Of a DNA stretch of 64,000 bases, positions 30,583 to 43,558 are shown piece after piece. The stretch is from Aquarana catesbeiana (Eukaryota > Chordata > Amphibia > Anura > Ranidae), in contig NC_133324.1 in NCBI RefSeq assembly GCF_042186555.1, forward strand, positions 222,319,145 to 222,383,144, read 5' to 3'. The translations under genes and the position numbers were made by a program. Each line of letters starts with the position of its first letter. Position 1 is the first letter of the stretch. The notes beneath the pieces were generated by a model. That model did not search any database. It was not told where the DNA came from and was given only the letters and a program-made list of their open reading frames with translations.

Positions 30583-30767
30583 GGTAGAGGGTATTTCTTC
30601 CACAGTAGCTTTGGCGGAAGGGTTTGGTAGACGGTTTTCTGTTTGCCTTCCCCACTTCCATTGCCTTGACTACTCTGAACAATCTTTGCACATTCCATCT
30701 TTTCATCCCATGTTCCTGACAGGACATAATGTGCTTTTCCATTTGCATCAGTCACAACCCCAGTGAC
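30583..30767 (-). CDS. OSBP2: OSBP2 (ORP4), exon of ORD domain C-terminal part
   Basis: The acceptor ATCTTTTAG precedes GTCACTGGG (30767) and the donor is CTACC|GTAAGT at 30583. The 185 bp encode VTGVVTDANGKAHYVLSGTW, DEKMECAKIVQSS, a short Gly/Ser linker, and GKQKTVYQTLPPKLLWKKYPLP. The KAHYVLSG and GKQKTVYQTL segments fit OSBP2 rather than OSBP, whose equivalent differs (comparison from memory). It ends two bases into a codon. The next exon was not found between 1 and 30580, so it is probably left of the window. Confidence 0.9.
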
Positions 30768-31310
30768 CTAAAAGATAAAAAAAGTCAGCTTAATTTTTAT
30801 TGTCAATGTCCCAGCCCAGTAAATAAAGAGTAAAGGATGACTGAGTGTTGCACATAGTCAGATGCAGGAGGGAACACATGCATTTACTTTTAGGTTTACT
30901 AGCCCTGATCCACAAACAAGCATTACCATTGTACGTATATAATTGCATGCCATATAGGAGGTAGATGATGCACGACATATAGGAGAGCAGATTATGGATG
31001 CCATTAGAGCTATAGATGCCATATAGGCACCACCAGCTTGTCCTATTCACAGGAATTTATTAGCCAGGTACAGAATGCCTTATAACTTGACAACTTGCAT
31101 ACAGAAAATGTCATTATTACAGGACATCAAGAATATATTCATTCTATATGAATGAACTCTGCTTTATTTGGAGGCATTTTTTACTTCTTTTTTTAAGCAG
31201 TGACAGTAGGATAACTGGTCCATTATATTCCAAGCTTTTATACACAGCAATTCTTCCAGCTGCTGCAAAACGCTAGTTAAAAGGGAGGTTACATATGAAA
31301 AACAACTGTA
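30768..31310. other. OSBP2 intron, no other feature
   Basis: About 540 bp of AT-rich intron between the exon and the Tc1 element. No coding or repeat structure of note. Confidence 0.5.
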
Positions 31311-32895
31311 CAGTGCCTTGCAAAAGTATTCACCCCCTTGGCTTTTTATCTATTTTGTTACATTACAACCTTTAGTTCAATGTTTTTTTTTAAAATCTGA
31401 ATTATATGTGATGGATCAGAACACAATAGTCTAAGTTGGTGAAGTAAAATTAGAAAAATATATACATAAAACTATTTTTCAGAAATAAAAAAAAATGATA
31501 ATTGGCATGTTCGTATGTATTCACCCCCTTTGTTATGAAGCCCATAAAAACTCTGGTGCAACCAATTACCTTCAGAAGTCACATAATTAGTGAAATGATG
31601 TCCACCTGTGTGCAATCTAAGTGTCACATGATCTTTCATTACATATACACACCTTTTTGAAAGGCCCCAGAGGCTGCAACACCTAAGCAAAAGGCACCAC
31701 TAACCAAACACTGCCATGAAGACCAAGGAACTTCCCAAACAATAGAGGGACAATGTTGCTGAAAAGTACAAGTCAGGGTTAGGTTATAAAAAAATATCCA
31801 AATCTTTGATGATCCCTAGGAGCACCACCAAATCTATCATAACCAAATGGAAAGAAAATGGCACAACAGCAAACCTGCCAAGAGACGGCCGCACACCAAA
31901 ACTCACGGACCTGGCAAGGAAGGCATTAATCGGAGAGGCAGCACAGAGACCTAAGGTAACGCTGGAGGAGCTGCAGAGTTCCACAGCAGAGACTGGAGTA
32001 TCTGTACATAGGACGACAATAAGCCGTACGCTCCATAGAGTTGGGCTTTATGGCAGAGTGGCCTGAAGAAAGCCATTACTTTCAGCAAAAAACAAAATGG
32101 CTTGTTTTGAGTTTGCGAAAAGGCATGTGGGAGACTCCCAAAATGTATGGAGGAAGGTGCTCTGGTCTGATGAGACTAAAATTTAACTTTTTGGCCATCA
32201 AAGAAAATGCTATGTCTGGCGCAAACCCAACAAATCACATCACCCAAAGAACACCATGTTTTTCAGAAGTCGGGACTGGGAAACTGGTCAGGGTTGAGGG
32301 AAAGATGGATGGTGCTAAATACAGGGATATTTTTGAGCAAAACCTGTACCACTCTGTGTGTGATTTGAGGCTAGGACGGAGATTCACCTTCCAGCAGGAC
32401 AATGACCCCAAACACACTGCTAAAGCAACACTTGAGTGGTTTAAGGGGAAACATGTAAATGTGTTGGAATGGCCTAGTCAAAGCCCAGACCTCAATCCAA
32501 TAGAAATCTTGTGTTCAGACTTAAAGATTGCTTTTCACAAGCGCAAACCATCCAACTTGAAGGAGCTGGAGCAGTTTTACAAGGAGGAATGGGCAAAAAT
32601 CCCAGTGGTAAGATCTGGCAAGCTCATAGAGACTTATCCAAAGCAACTTGGAGCTGTGACAGCCGCAAAAGGTGGCTCTACAAAGTATTGACTTTAGGGG
32701 GTGAATAGTTACGCACATTGAGTTTTTCTGTTATTTTGTCCTATTTGTTGTTTGCTTCACAATAAAAAAAATCTTCAAAGTTGTGGGCATGTTCTGTAAA
32801 TGATGCAAATCCTCAAACAATCCATGTTAATTCCAGGTTGTGAGGCAACACAACACGAAAAATGCCAAGGGGGTGAATACTTTTGCAAGGCACTG
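31311..32895 (+). mobile_element. Tc1-family transposon, about 1.6 kb, inactive
   Basis: Ends are inverted copies starting CAGTGCCTTGCAAAAGTATT, flanked by TA at 31309-31310 and 32896-32897. The plus-strand transposase is broken. The element lies in an OSBP2 intron in the opposite orientation to the gene. Confidence 0.93.
31716..32691 (+). pseudogene. Tc1 transposase, broken
   Basis: The ATG at 31716 begins MKTKELPKQ and meets a TAG at 31743. The same frame continues with DNVAEKYKSGLGYKKISKSL (helix-turn-helix), then DGRTPKLTDLARKALIGEA and HRTTISRTLHRVGLYGRVA to a TGA at 32064. Then at least one frameshift occurs. The nuclease is recognisable: VLWSDETK-like near 32155-32180 in one frame, and FQQDNDPKHTAKATLEWF, VLEWPSQSPDLNPIE near 32391-32505 in another. 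The C-terminus is AVTAAKGGSTKY. Two stops and one or more shifts make it non-functional. Confidence 0.88.
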
Positions 32896-35800
32896 TATTG
32901 TTCACTATGTGCTCAGTGGCAGATAAACCTTGTTGCACCTGAACAGTCTTGGGCCTGAAAGGCATTGTAAATATCAACCTTTTCCAGCCTTTAGACAGTT
33001 GAGGTCACACATGATCCTACCTTATATATCTTTGTGGCAACTGGCACTGTATCTCTGAGAAGAGGGTCCTGATCCCTCTAATATTCACACATCTTTGCTG
33101 TTCTGAGTGCTTTGTAGTAAAATTGATTTTTTAGGGATTATAAGGTATCTTGCATTCTATGTAGTCAATATCTCAGAAATGCCACTATATAGACTTATAG
33201 GCTTCTGTCACTCAAGGAATACAATATTGATGCATGTGTTGACACGCAATGTGCTGTAATCACAAACCTTAGTGTGACAGAATCCTATTGCTTAGTGAGC
33301 AGGGCCCTCTGATTCCTCCTGTATTGAATTGTATTGTAACTGTACTAATTACCCTAACGTTGTAAAGCTCTGCATAAACTGTTGGCGCTATATAAACCCT
33401 GTATAATAATATTGATTTCTGCTGACCAAAAATAATTATTTAGCTTAAAAAAAGCAACAGAACAAAGCAAAAGCAATTGGCAGGCATTTGTTGGATTTAT
33501 TAAATTCACAAATTAATTCCTTGATCCAGTTACACTATAACCATAGCAATATATTCAGAAGGAAAGATCGTGTTAAATGCCAGGCCTCCCCTGTCTACAA
33601 GAAGCCGTGTTCTGCAAAACACACACTTTTAACAGTAAGCAAACAGGGACACTGCTGAGAAATGTATGTACATGTTTTATTCTACAAGGCAGCAACCAGC
33701 ATGGGGCAACTGTATTAATGCCTGCCGGGGTTCACTGCACAGTGCTTGATCAGTCTGCTTGATGTCATTTCACTACACCTACATAGCTTTTCTGAAACAC
33801 TTTTGTGACCAGAGGTAATAATTGCCCATGTCAACATTAGCAGAATAAGTATGCCTCTTTGACTAAATAAGAACTATTAGCTTAACACATTAGTCTAAAA
33901 TGTTTTAAAGGCGAAGTATACCAAAGCTATTTTGGTTGTACTTCTCCTGTTGGTAACAGGAGTTTAGTTCGTTCTGCAATCCTATGATCTGTTTTCAGTC
34001 GACAGTGGGCAAAAGTTCTCTTGGCTGATGTCATTCAGGCAGTCCGGGCTTGGGAAAGATCCCGACTTTACAGTTGGGATCCACCCAGATGCCTGGATCT
34101 GCATCTGACTCAGCCTCCTACTGGTCCGCTGAGAGCCTGAGCCAGTCCCTGCTGCCCCCTCCACAGCCCATCAATCTAGTGAGCACTAGAGGGGCAGAGC
34201 ACAGTGCTGGTGACTGACAGCCTAACTCTCTGCTCAGAACGGAGGGGGAGAAGTGAGCGATCAGTGGGGTTTGATCACTCAGTTCTCACTGCAGAGTCGG
34301 CGGGGGACAGATGTAGCATCAGATCAAAGCTGCATTCACCTAGGTGAGTATAAATGTTTATTTTTTTTCTTTTAAGTCCATACTTCTCTTTTAAATTCAA
34401 TTTAAATATTTCTCATGATAAACCTACTTAAACAGCAGTCCTTAACCATTTGTACATGTGTAATTACTTTCTAGTTTTTATTGAACTATTTTTAAGCTAT
34501 ATAAACAAACAATCAACCCTTTCATTAAAATGAGCTCTTACTTACTGTGGTTACCTTAGCGTGTTACACATGAATATGGTTGCTAAACGGATAATGGCAG
34601 CTAATGGCAGTTCTGACATGTAAAACTACATTAAATGTAGTTGTAGCTAATCAGAGAAATCATATAGCAGTCTTCTTCAACACACATTTGACTGCCGTTT
34701 AATAAAAACCACAAGATATACTCTGTTTTAGGCGCAGTTATGTCTTAAAAACGAAAATCTGGGCTAAAATACTTTTCTATAGTCTCTAATGTTTAGATCT
34801 GTCAAAATAACCTATTTAAATATTGTTTCATTTCCTGCTGCAGGAGAACTGCTATTATACAAGTAACCTGATCTTTTAAAAATCCCTTTGAATTGATGCT
34901 TATTTAGGGTGAGATCCCTGCAAGTGAGTGCTTGCCATGCTCCCATTGCATCACCATGACTGACAGCGGGCTTATAGCTAAAAAGAAAAGAAGGAACCAG
35001 CTGGAGCAATTTAAACCTTCACTGTTCTACATGCTGAGCAGGAGCAGTGGCTATACATAGGTCTTTTTTCCTTTATTTCTTTAGATATATAAGTTTTAGA
35101 GCCACAGGACCCCTAAAAGAATGTGTTTTTTTACAGACAAGGTTGTTGTTTATCTGACAGTATTGTGTATTATGTCATTATGGTCAATTTAGATTTATAC
35201 ATTGTTTAACTGGGTTCTGATCTTTAAAGCAGCTCTACCAAATAAGTAGCATACTGTATATGTACTAAGCTTCATAAAGAGTGTTTTTGGCAACACAATT
35301 TTCTTTCATTAGCTTGAATGGGCCTAAATACCTACTGCAACTAATCTTAAAACAAACCCGTGCTGGGCCATGCAGAACACAAAGCAATAGGTTCGCTTTA
35401 GTGTCCCCTCTACAGCAGTACATTTACATTAATCGCCGTAGGCTTCATTCAAAAAATACATGGTACTTATACCATGGTACATGTACAAACACAGGGCATC
35501 TGGTGAGCAGGAGCATGCCATTCTTTCTCCCATGTGACTGCACTGGTGATTGGCCCGTGTTGTCTCTTGCTTCCTTGATGCCAAGCAGTTACGCTGAGAT
35601 GCAGGAAGCTAAGGAAAGGTATGTGCTGCTGCGGAGGGGGCATTATAAGTGTATGTTACCCAAACATTTCAGATTCCTGATATGGTTATTTTGTACCATG
35701 TTCTTGTGCTAAAATGTATCCTGATGTCTTTATATTGCTTTGTATTGCTTGCTTGAGTAATATACCTGGTATTCCTATCAGTCCCCTGTTTTCCCATTTC

Positions 35801-36487
35801 ATACTAACCACACTAGAGCATCCTTCCCAGTGTGGTCAGTTTTCTGCTGTGCTTGGAGCACAGCCTATATAACAGAAAGGGATAAAAAGCTCCAGACTCT
35901 GTGTATTAGGATTAAGATAATAGGAATTCGAAAATTTGTTATCTCTTTGTTAGCTGTGTCAAACAGGTCACCTTGTTATAGGTAGAAATCTACTATTATA
36001 TGGGGATATCTGGTGCGATTGCACTACACATGTGAGGTATAACTGAGAACGTCAGATCGAGAGCAATAATTCTAGCACCAGATCTCCTCTGTATATCAAA
36101 AATGGTAACCTGTAAAGGTTTTTCAAGCGTAGTCTATGGATAATATAATTTAGGTCGTTTATCACCGTTCCTTGGGCGTAATTTTAAAGCATGACATGTT
36201 TGGCATCTCTTTACTCTGTGTAACATCATCTTTTATATTTTACTAAACAACGGGGTATTATATTGTGTTTTTGTGTATTTTTCCCCAAGAAATTGAAAAA
36301 TCGCTGTGCAAATACATGACATATATATATAATGTGTTGGGGTTCTAAGTAGTTTACTAGCAAAGATTTTTACATGCATGTGAGAAGTGTCAGAAACAAG
36401 CCTAGTCTTTTAAGTGGTTAAGATACATAAATTCCACAAAATGTAATACTGTTCATGATTCTCACAGCATATATTTTGTTGCAATAC
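32896..36487. other. OSBP2 intron with diverged repeats, no gene
   Basis: About 3.6 kb. Near 33355-33415 the string GGCGCTATATAAACCCTGTA looks like the 3' tail of an old vertebrate SINE/LINE. At 33905-34395 the ends AAAGGCGAAGTATACC and, inverted, AAAAGAGAAGTATGGACTT suggest a diverged inverted-ended repeat. Frames up to 143 codons (35281-35712) have no recognisable protein content. Confidence 0.45.
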
Positions 36488-36583
36488 CTTTCTTGCAATG
36501 TCCCTTGAGAAGTAGCTGTATGGGGTGAATTTCATTTGGCATTTATCCTTGGTTTTATAGTTTGTAATTTCAATATCTCCAGA
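36488..36583 (-). CDS. OSBP2: OSBP2 (ORP4), exon of ORD domain
   Basis: The acceptor CTATATAG precedes TCTGGAGATATT (36583) and the donor is AAGAAAG|GTATTG at 36488. The 96 bp encode 32 residues, SGDIEITNYKTKDKCQMKFT then PYSYFSRDIARK, part of the lipid-binding beta barrel of the ORD domain. Phase is 0 at both ends, matching its neighbours. The donor GTATTG is weaker than usual but keeps GT. Confidence 0.92.
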
Positions 36584-38763
36584 CTATATAGGAAAGAAAA
36601 GAGATAATAAATGAACAGTGTATACTAAAAATTAAAGAAAATAACAACAAGCAAAAGAAAAAAGCATTTGACAACCATAGCAATTGATCTTCTTTACTGT
36701 GGGAAAGCTGCTCTATTAGTTTATTTCAAGTTGAGAAAGTCATCATGTCTTAGCTATCTGCTACATCTTAGAAGGCAATCGGTTGTGGCAGCTACACAGC
36801 CCATGTTCAAGAACCAGCTGTATGGTTTATGCAGCAAGGAACGGATGTTTTCTTCACATTGTGCCTGGCCAGTGTCCCAAAGTGAGTGAATTTTGGTAGC
36901 GCTCCAGACTCTCTATTATAGCTAAAGAATATCTGTGAAACTATTTTATGTGGAACCTTTTGAAGTTCTTCTACATACATATTTTGAAAACTAGATGTGG
37001 GATCACCAGCACAATCAACGTGATTCTGCCCACAGCTCCTAATAGTAGTAAAATCATGGTAAAATGTAAGGCGCGCTTTTGGATGGCATTAATTTCTTAT
37101 GACACTTCAAACGCGGTGCAATTCTGCTGTTATTGTTGTGCGACAGATGCCATGAAACATCTGATGATCTACCTTTCTTAAAGACATTGATATGGCCACA
37201 AGTTTGAATCCAAATTATATTTATTCCAATCCCCATTCTGTTGAATAGATCAGAGATTTTTTTTTTGTAAGAATGCATGGGAATTTTGGAAATCATTATT
37301 GAGCTTTTTAATTATATGTTCACCTTTTGGAACATGTTACACATCACAATCATATTTAGGATGTAATGAGTAACATGCTCCAGGTCTGCACCCCCCAATC
37401 CCCCCACCTGTGACAGTGGGCAGAGGATCCACTCCCTGCACCCGCTGTCACTTTTCAAAAACAGCACTCCACTCAGACAGCCGCGTCATTCATTTATAGC
37501 AATCAAATGAACTACAAGTCCCCTCTGCCACTTTGGCAGATGACTTGTAGCTCTCGATGAACTGCTAGGGTGCTAATAAGTGCCCTTGTAGTTCATTGAC
37601 ACTTCCTCCAGCTTTGTAACTGTCTGGCCGTATGGAGGTACAGGCAGGCAAGCTGGAGGCAGTGTCTGCAGAAGCATTGCATCTGTGATCTACTGATCAT
37701 GCAGGCTCATCAGAAAAAATAAAATAAAATGCACATTTTTTTTTTCTGCAAAAATATGTGCATTTATTATTTTTTTCTTGAACCTGAACTTAGCCTTTAA
37801 GCGATCATTTGTTAGGCATTGGGATATATTTAGCTATTACAGCTAACATTGTTCTTACTGGCCACTTTCAAAAACATATGAAACTTTGGCAAAATAATTC
37901 ATTTTAATATTATTATTTTTACTGTCTCTTCGTAATTCATATTTATACTATTCTTTACATTGTCTCTTCATTTACTTTTTTAATGAATGTATTTATATGA
38001 GATATTAGTCCTATGCAATGCCTGTATCTAAAACCTCCACTAAAGATTGCAAAGACATTATCAAATTACACAAATTGATTTGTGTAATTCTGATACATAT
38101 GCGAAAGACTTCTGTTACACTTTACGTATATATTCACATTTATTTTTCATGTCACATAAACAAAGTTATGTTTTAATAAGGATTTCCCTTTATCCTTTAT
38201 AACGGTGCTCCCCAAATTGTGGCCCACGTGTCGAATGAATCCCTTTTGTTTGCCTTTAACCGGTTCTTGGGGAACTATTCCTCTCTCCTACACCAACAAT
38301 GGTTCATCGTTTTTCCACTGACATTATTGGTCAGACGCCATCAATGGGGCATCATTCTTCCCACTGAATACAACGATGGGACATTATTCCTTCTCTCACT
38401 CAACAGAGGTGCTAGGTAGTGGTTTACTCCCGCTGACCAACCCTGGGGCATATTTTACTCTTACTGACCTATGATGCCAAAAGAATTTTCTATTCCCACT
38501 AGCCACAGTATGGCACCCCTAAATTTTGAAGGTCAATGAGGAGAAAAAAACAGCATTTTTGCCTGCACACGATTGGATAACGGAAGTCAGCAGAGATCCC
38601 CCTCTTTAACTAAGCTCTGGAGCAAGTTTCCTTGCAGAATGCAACTGTACTTGCAAAGTGCACATCTATTTGCGGTTAGTAAATAAACGCCATTGAGTGT
38701 TTAATACAAGTTAAATGGTAAACAAATTCTTATTTAAACTGTTTAGATAGATAGTAAACTGAC
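36584..38763. other. OSBP2 intron, no gene
   Basis: About 2.2 kb. A GC-richer stretch at 37385-37800, ending GAACCTGAACTTAGCCTTTA, resembles common frog interspersed repeats. Near 38215-38430 a CTCCCACTGA-type word recurs. No coding frame is supported. Confidence 0.45.
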
Positions 38764-38867
38764 CTGATCTATCCAGAGCTTGCCCACAATGATATTATGG
38801 ACAGTTGATGTGACTTTCTTCCAAACGTAGTGGTTCCCACTGGAGGGGAAGTCCAGATGAATATCCC
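38764..38867 (-). CDS. OSBP2: OSBP2 (ORP4), exon of ORD domain
   Basis: The acceptor TCTTTATTCAG precedes GGGATATTC (38867) and the donor is GATCAG|GTCAGT at 38764. The 104 bp complete a split glycine codon and encode DIHLDFPSSGNHYVWKKVTS followed by TVHNIIVGKLWIDQ. The NHYVWKKVTxTVHNIIVGKLWIDQ pattern is a hallmark of OSBP/OSBP2 ORD domains. Together with the preceding exon (121 bp) it returns to phase 0. Confidence 0.93.
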
Positions 38868-39023
38868 CTGAATAAAGACACACAGATTGTATTCAATATT
38901 TAAGATCCATTTGTAGAATTTCACTTTAACAATCTATACTATCAGTCTTTAAATGTGTTACTTCTCACAAAGCCTTTTCAGTTCACACAAAATCAAACCC
39001 ATCCAGTTTTCACTGTGCCTTAC

Positions 39024-39144
39024 CTAATGGCATAATTGAGAGATATTTGCCCCTGAATTTGCTGGCAATGGTAATTTCTTGCCATAGAGTCCATCCATTC
39101 TTGGAATAAACATGATGTGCAGCTGCTGGCGGATGGTGACTGAC
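39024..39144 (-). CDS. OSBP2: OSBP2 (ORP4), exon with VSHHPP of the ORP signature
   Basis: The acceptor TATTTCTCAG precedes GTCAGTCACC (39144) and the donor is CATTAG|GTAAGG at 39024. The 121 bp encode VSHHPPAAAHHVYSKNGWTL and WQEITIASKFRGKYLSIMPL plus the first base of a glycine. The two histidines of the signature contact phosphoinositide headgroups in ORP structures (family knowledge). The EQ half of EQVSHHPP is on the previous exon, 10.1 kb away. The next intron, to 38867, is only 156 bp. Confidence 0.94.
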
Positions 39145-41700
39145 CTGAGAAATAAAATTAGATTATTAACCAAATGCATATACTGCAAATGTGTTTGTGT
39201 TTTGCATAATGATTTGATGTAGATTGGAAAGGACAAATATCACATTAAATGACAGTTATGACAGGCTTGTCGGTTTTTTTAATTTATATCAGAATATGTG
39301 ACAGCTTATTTTACTGCAGTTATTTCTCCATGCAGATATGCAGAGTTCAAATGCACCATAATAAGAAAAGTACAGAAATATCTGAAATGAATAGCATAGC
39401 TTCCAGATCCTACCCACCGGTTTACTTGACCTGTCCACTAACCTGTACAGAGGAATCCAAGCGTCTACCAAAAGAACTAACCTCCTAGGGCTGCAAATTC
39501 TGCCCTTCCTGTTCACAGAAGGGTCTTAACACCCCAAATCTTTTCAAACTACTGTGTTTCTCAAGAATATAATCTTCCACCTATGCAGATTTTCCATTTC
39601 AAATCACTGGTTTTTGGAAACAATTTCCAAGATGAAAAACATAAAACCCAATTTTCTTGATGCCCTTATGAACCGCAGCAACACCTCAATCTCAGCCATG
39701 TCCGCTCTTTGTTTAACAAAACCTTAGGGGGATCAAATGTATCCAACTGTACTCTACCACCATGTGACCCTTTTCCTCTATTATTGACCTTTTGATGCCC
39801 AATCGGTTAGCCTTACACCAAAATTGCAACTTGCTGACTCAAAGTGGATGCATGTCTGCCTACTTGCCGCAAGATGATCCATCATTAAAAAATGGAACTC
39901 TTTTCTTATTCACACGGTCACTGATGTCTAATCGGCTATCCACTCTATCTATGGAAAGCTTGTTGCGAAACTAAATTTGCACCTTCTCAATTCCTGCCTA
40001 AATGGTGGAGTGAAATGAGAAATGCCCTCTCCACCCAAGAGCGGGAATAGGCTCTATATCCTTTTTGCCACTACCAGTGGCTCCTCAAAGTTGACAAAGC
40101 CATAGGTGATACATCAACTTGCTATCCCTTGTGTGGAATCATCTCTACACTCTCGTTTCAAAGTCTCCTTGCCTCTTAAACCTCTCTGGGCCCCCTTTAC
40201 CCTTTTGACAAACACACTGTCACCTTTAAACAGTCTTAGCTATGGACTCTTCAATGCAACATCTCTCAATGTTGCCAGCAATTAATCATAATAACTAATG
40301 GTTGCCATAGGTGTGCTTTTACAACCCAAGGTTCATTGTTTTCCCTCCTCATGTCTCCAATGCCTTCCTTTCTCTAGGCCTTAACAGAACCCATGATTGT
40401 TGGTTACAAATTATGACCTCTGCTTGCTTGATAGGTTCATGGTCCTAACCATTAGCTGTACTAAGAGCTTGACCAGATCCCTTTCATTTAAATTCTGTTA
40501 TTTTTTATGGATAATATTTTAGTGAGTTAGGTGAGAGCACACATAAGGTTCCCGCTACGTTCTCAATGGGAACCCATTCCGTTACTGGAAGTGAGGTAAC
40601 ACAAGTGTGTAGGACATGGGACAAAGCATCTTATGAAGGAACTCCATACTCTGTATACTGCACACATGGCAAATCTTCGAGTTGGTAGGCCGCATTAATG
40701 TTTGATTCTTCACCTGACCGTGGCCCCTGCCTGGTCCCTGGGCATTGGTGAGCAAGCCTTTGGACGAAGTATTACCCCACTTGCAAAAGTTAGTGACCCG
40801 GTTCAACGCCTGGCGTAGCCTTAAGAAACCCAGCAGGTATGCAACTTGGACTGGGCCACATGGGTACACCACCAGACTGCTCCGCACCTGTTACATCACC
40901 GTGCACCCTGCCTACAGCCACCAGCCAAGTAATGGTTTTCACTTCCTAACCTGTTCTTGGAAAATGGTAAATACAATGGGCAACACCTGTTCTTTGTTAC
41001 TTTCTTTACTTCTTGTAAGTCAATCATTGTGTCCTCTGTTTTGGGGGGTAATAATTTATTAAACGGTCTGGGATTCCACAAGTTTAAAGCTGTTCAGTTA
41101 TGAGTTTTATATCTGTACTATGTAGTCTGTCTGCTTAAAAAAAACGAAAATCTATTTTCACTTCTGCTCTATGTATAATTCCCTAGAAGCACATACTAAT
41201 CTCTGTAATTCTGCACAGCTGGGATAAAATAGGTTAAGCCATCATTGCAAACTTGTAGAGGCGTAAGTGACATGTGTCATGGAAGGAAACAGTCTGGCAG
41301 CAAATCAGTTATAGCATGGATATTTTAAGAAAACTTTCTTGAGAAAAATGGATATGTCTGGACTTCAGTGTTTCCAGATTAGTCAATATGGATTTAGATA
41401 TCTGTCCTGTGTGCAAGAAAGTTCAGGGTAATTAGTCTTATCTTTTTTTGGTCTATGGATCATCCTAGTCAATAGATGAGTAATATGTTGCACAGTGTGA
41501 GTGCTTATCAGTCTATATTGATTGGGATGTCATAGAGAAACCAGAGCAAGATAAAATGTAGTACGATCCATATAAAATACAGCTACACTTCCTGTAAATA
41601 TTACACAAGCCATACAGAAGCAGCAGCTGCATTTATAAAGCAGCATACACATGTGCTTTAATAGTAATATGAATATTATATACATATGTATATATACACA
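39145..41700. other. OSBP2 intron, no gene
   Basis: About 2.55 kb. No coding exon or clear element is recognised. The stretch 39500-40450 is C/T-rich with no repeat ends that I can pair. A short CA/TA array at 41670-41722 leads into the next element. Confidence 0.45.
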
Positions 41701-41718
41701 CATACATATACACACACA

Positions 41719-43349
41719 CAAATTTGCCCATACGTTTACATACCCTGGCAGAATTTATGATTTCTTGGCCATTTTTCAGAGAATATGAATGATAACACAA
41801 AAACATTTCTTTCACTCATGGTTAGTGTTTGGCTGAAGCCATTTATTATCAATCAACTGTGTTTACTCTTTTTAAATCATAATGACAACAGAAACTACCC
41901 AAATGACCCTGATCAAAAGTTTACATACCCTGGTGATTTTGGCCTAATAACATGCACACAAGTTGACAGAAAGGGGTTTGAATGGCTAATAAAGGTAACT
42001 ATCCTCACCTGTGATCTGTTTGCTTGTAATGAGTGTGTGTGTAAAAAAGTCAATGAATTTTTGGACTCCTGACAGACCCTTGCATCTTTCATCCAGTGCT
42101 GCACTGACGTTTCTGGATTCTGAGTCATGGGGAAATCAAAACAACTGTCAAAGGGTCTGCGGGAAAATGTAGTTGAACTGTATAAAACATAAAAAAACAT
42201 AAAACAGGGATATAAAAAGATATCCAATGAATTGAGAATGCCAATCAGCAGTGTTCAAACTCTAATCAAGAAGTGGAAAATGAGGGGTTCTTCTGAAACC
42301 AAACCACGGTCAGGTAGACCAACTAACTGCCAGAAAAATTGTTCAGGATGCAAAGAAAAACCCACAAATAATTTCAGGTGAAATACAGGACTCTCTGAAA
42401 CCATGTGGTGTGGCTGTTTCAAGATGCACAATAAGGAAGCACTTGAAGAAAGCTGGGCTGCATGGTCAAGTCGCCAGAAGAAAGATATTACTATGCAAAT
42501 GCCACAAAGTATTCCGCCTACAATACACCTAACAGCACAGAGACAAGCCTTCTGGCACAAAGTCATTTAGAGTGATGAGACCAAAATTGAGCATTTTGGC
42601 CACAACCATAAACGCTACATTTGTAGAGGAGTCAAGCCTATGATGAAAGGTACACCATTCCTACTGTGAAACATGGAGGTGGATCGCTGTTTTGGGGATG
42701 TGTGAGCTACAAAAGGCACAGGAAATTTGGTCAAAATTGATGGCAAGATGAATGCAGTATGCTATCAAAAAATACTGGAGGAACATTTGCATTCATCAGC
42801 CAGGAAGCTGCACATGGGATGTACTTGGACATTCCAACATGACAATGATCCAAAACACAAGCCAAGTCGACCTATCATTGGCTACAGCAGAATAAAGTGA
42901 AGGTTCTGGAGTGGCCATCTCAGTCTCCTGACCTCAATATCATTGAGCCACTCTGGGGAGATCTCAAACGTGCAGTTCATGCAAGACCGCCCAAGAATTT
43001 ACAGGAACTGGAGGCTTTTTGCCAAGAGGAATGGGCAGCTTTACCATCTGAGAAGATAAAGAGCCTCATCCACAAATGCCACAAAAGACTTCATGCTGTC
43101 ATTGATGTTAAAGGGGGCAATACACGGTGTTAAGAACTGGAATATGTAAACTTTTGATCAGGGTCATTTGGGTACTTTCTGGTGTGATTATGATTTAAAA
43201 AGAGTAAACACAGTTGATTGATAATAAATGGCTTCAGCCAAACACTAACCATGAGTGAAAGAAAAGTTTTTGTGTTATCATTCATATACTCTGAAAAATG
43301 CCCAAGAAATCATACATTCTGCCAGGGTATGTAAACTTATGAGCACAAA

Positions 43350-43352
<3 letters not shown>
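41719..43352 (+). mobile_element. Tc1-family transposon with about 210-bp inverted repeats, inactive
   Basis: The ends share GTTTACATACCCTGGCAGAA, TGATTTCTTGGCCATTTTT-like sequence, the CACTCATGGTTAGTGTTTGG block and an inner direct copy GATCAAAAGTTTACATACCC (41911-41930; inverted near 43150-43170). Long inverted repeats with two direct-repeat motifs are the IR/DR layout of some Tc1 families. Both ends run into CA/TA arrays, so the TA duplication cannot be fixed. Confidence 0.88.
42127..43133 (+). pseudogene. Tc1 transposase of the IR/DR element, broken
   Basis: The ATG at 42127 starts MGKSKQLSKGLRENVVELYK and meets a stop soon after. Later fragments include IQDSLKPCGVAVSRCTIRKH-like sequence near 42385-42440, then SDETKIEHFGHN near 42570-42605. 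The last frame, VLEWPSQSPDLNIIEPLWGD (42903-42962), runs to AVIDVKGGNTRC and the stop at 43133. At least three frame changes are needed. Confidence 0.85.
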
Positions 43353-43425
<73 letters not shown>

Positions 43426-43435
43426 CACACACATA

Positions 43436-43509
<74 letters not shown>

Positions 43510-43556
43510 CACATACATACATACATATATATATACATATATATATACACACACAC
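43353..43556. repeat. Long TA/CA microsatellite
   Basis: About 200 bases of (TA)n broken by two CATACACACACATA-type blocks and ending in CACACACACA. Open frames of alternating Ile-Tyr on both strands are artefacts of the repeat. Confidence 0.95.
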
Positions 43557-43558
43557 AC

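Noticed and set aside
35281..35712. 143-codon plus-strand frame in an OSBP2 intron
   Set aside because: No recognisable domain, no splice structure, composition like surrounding intron.
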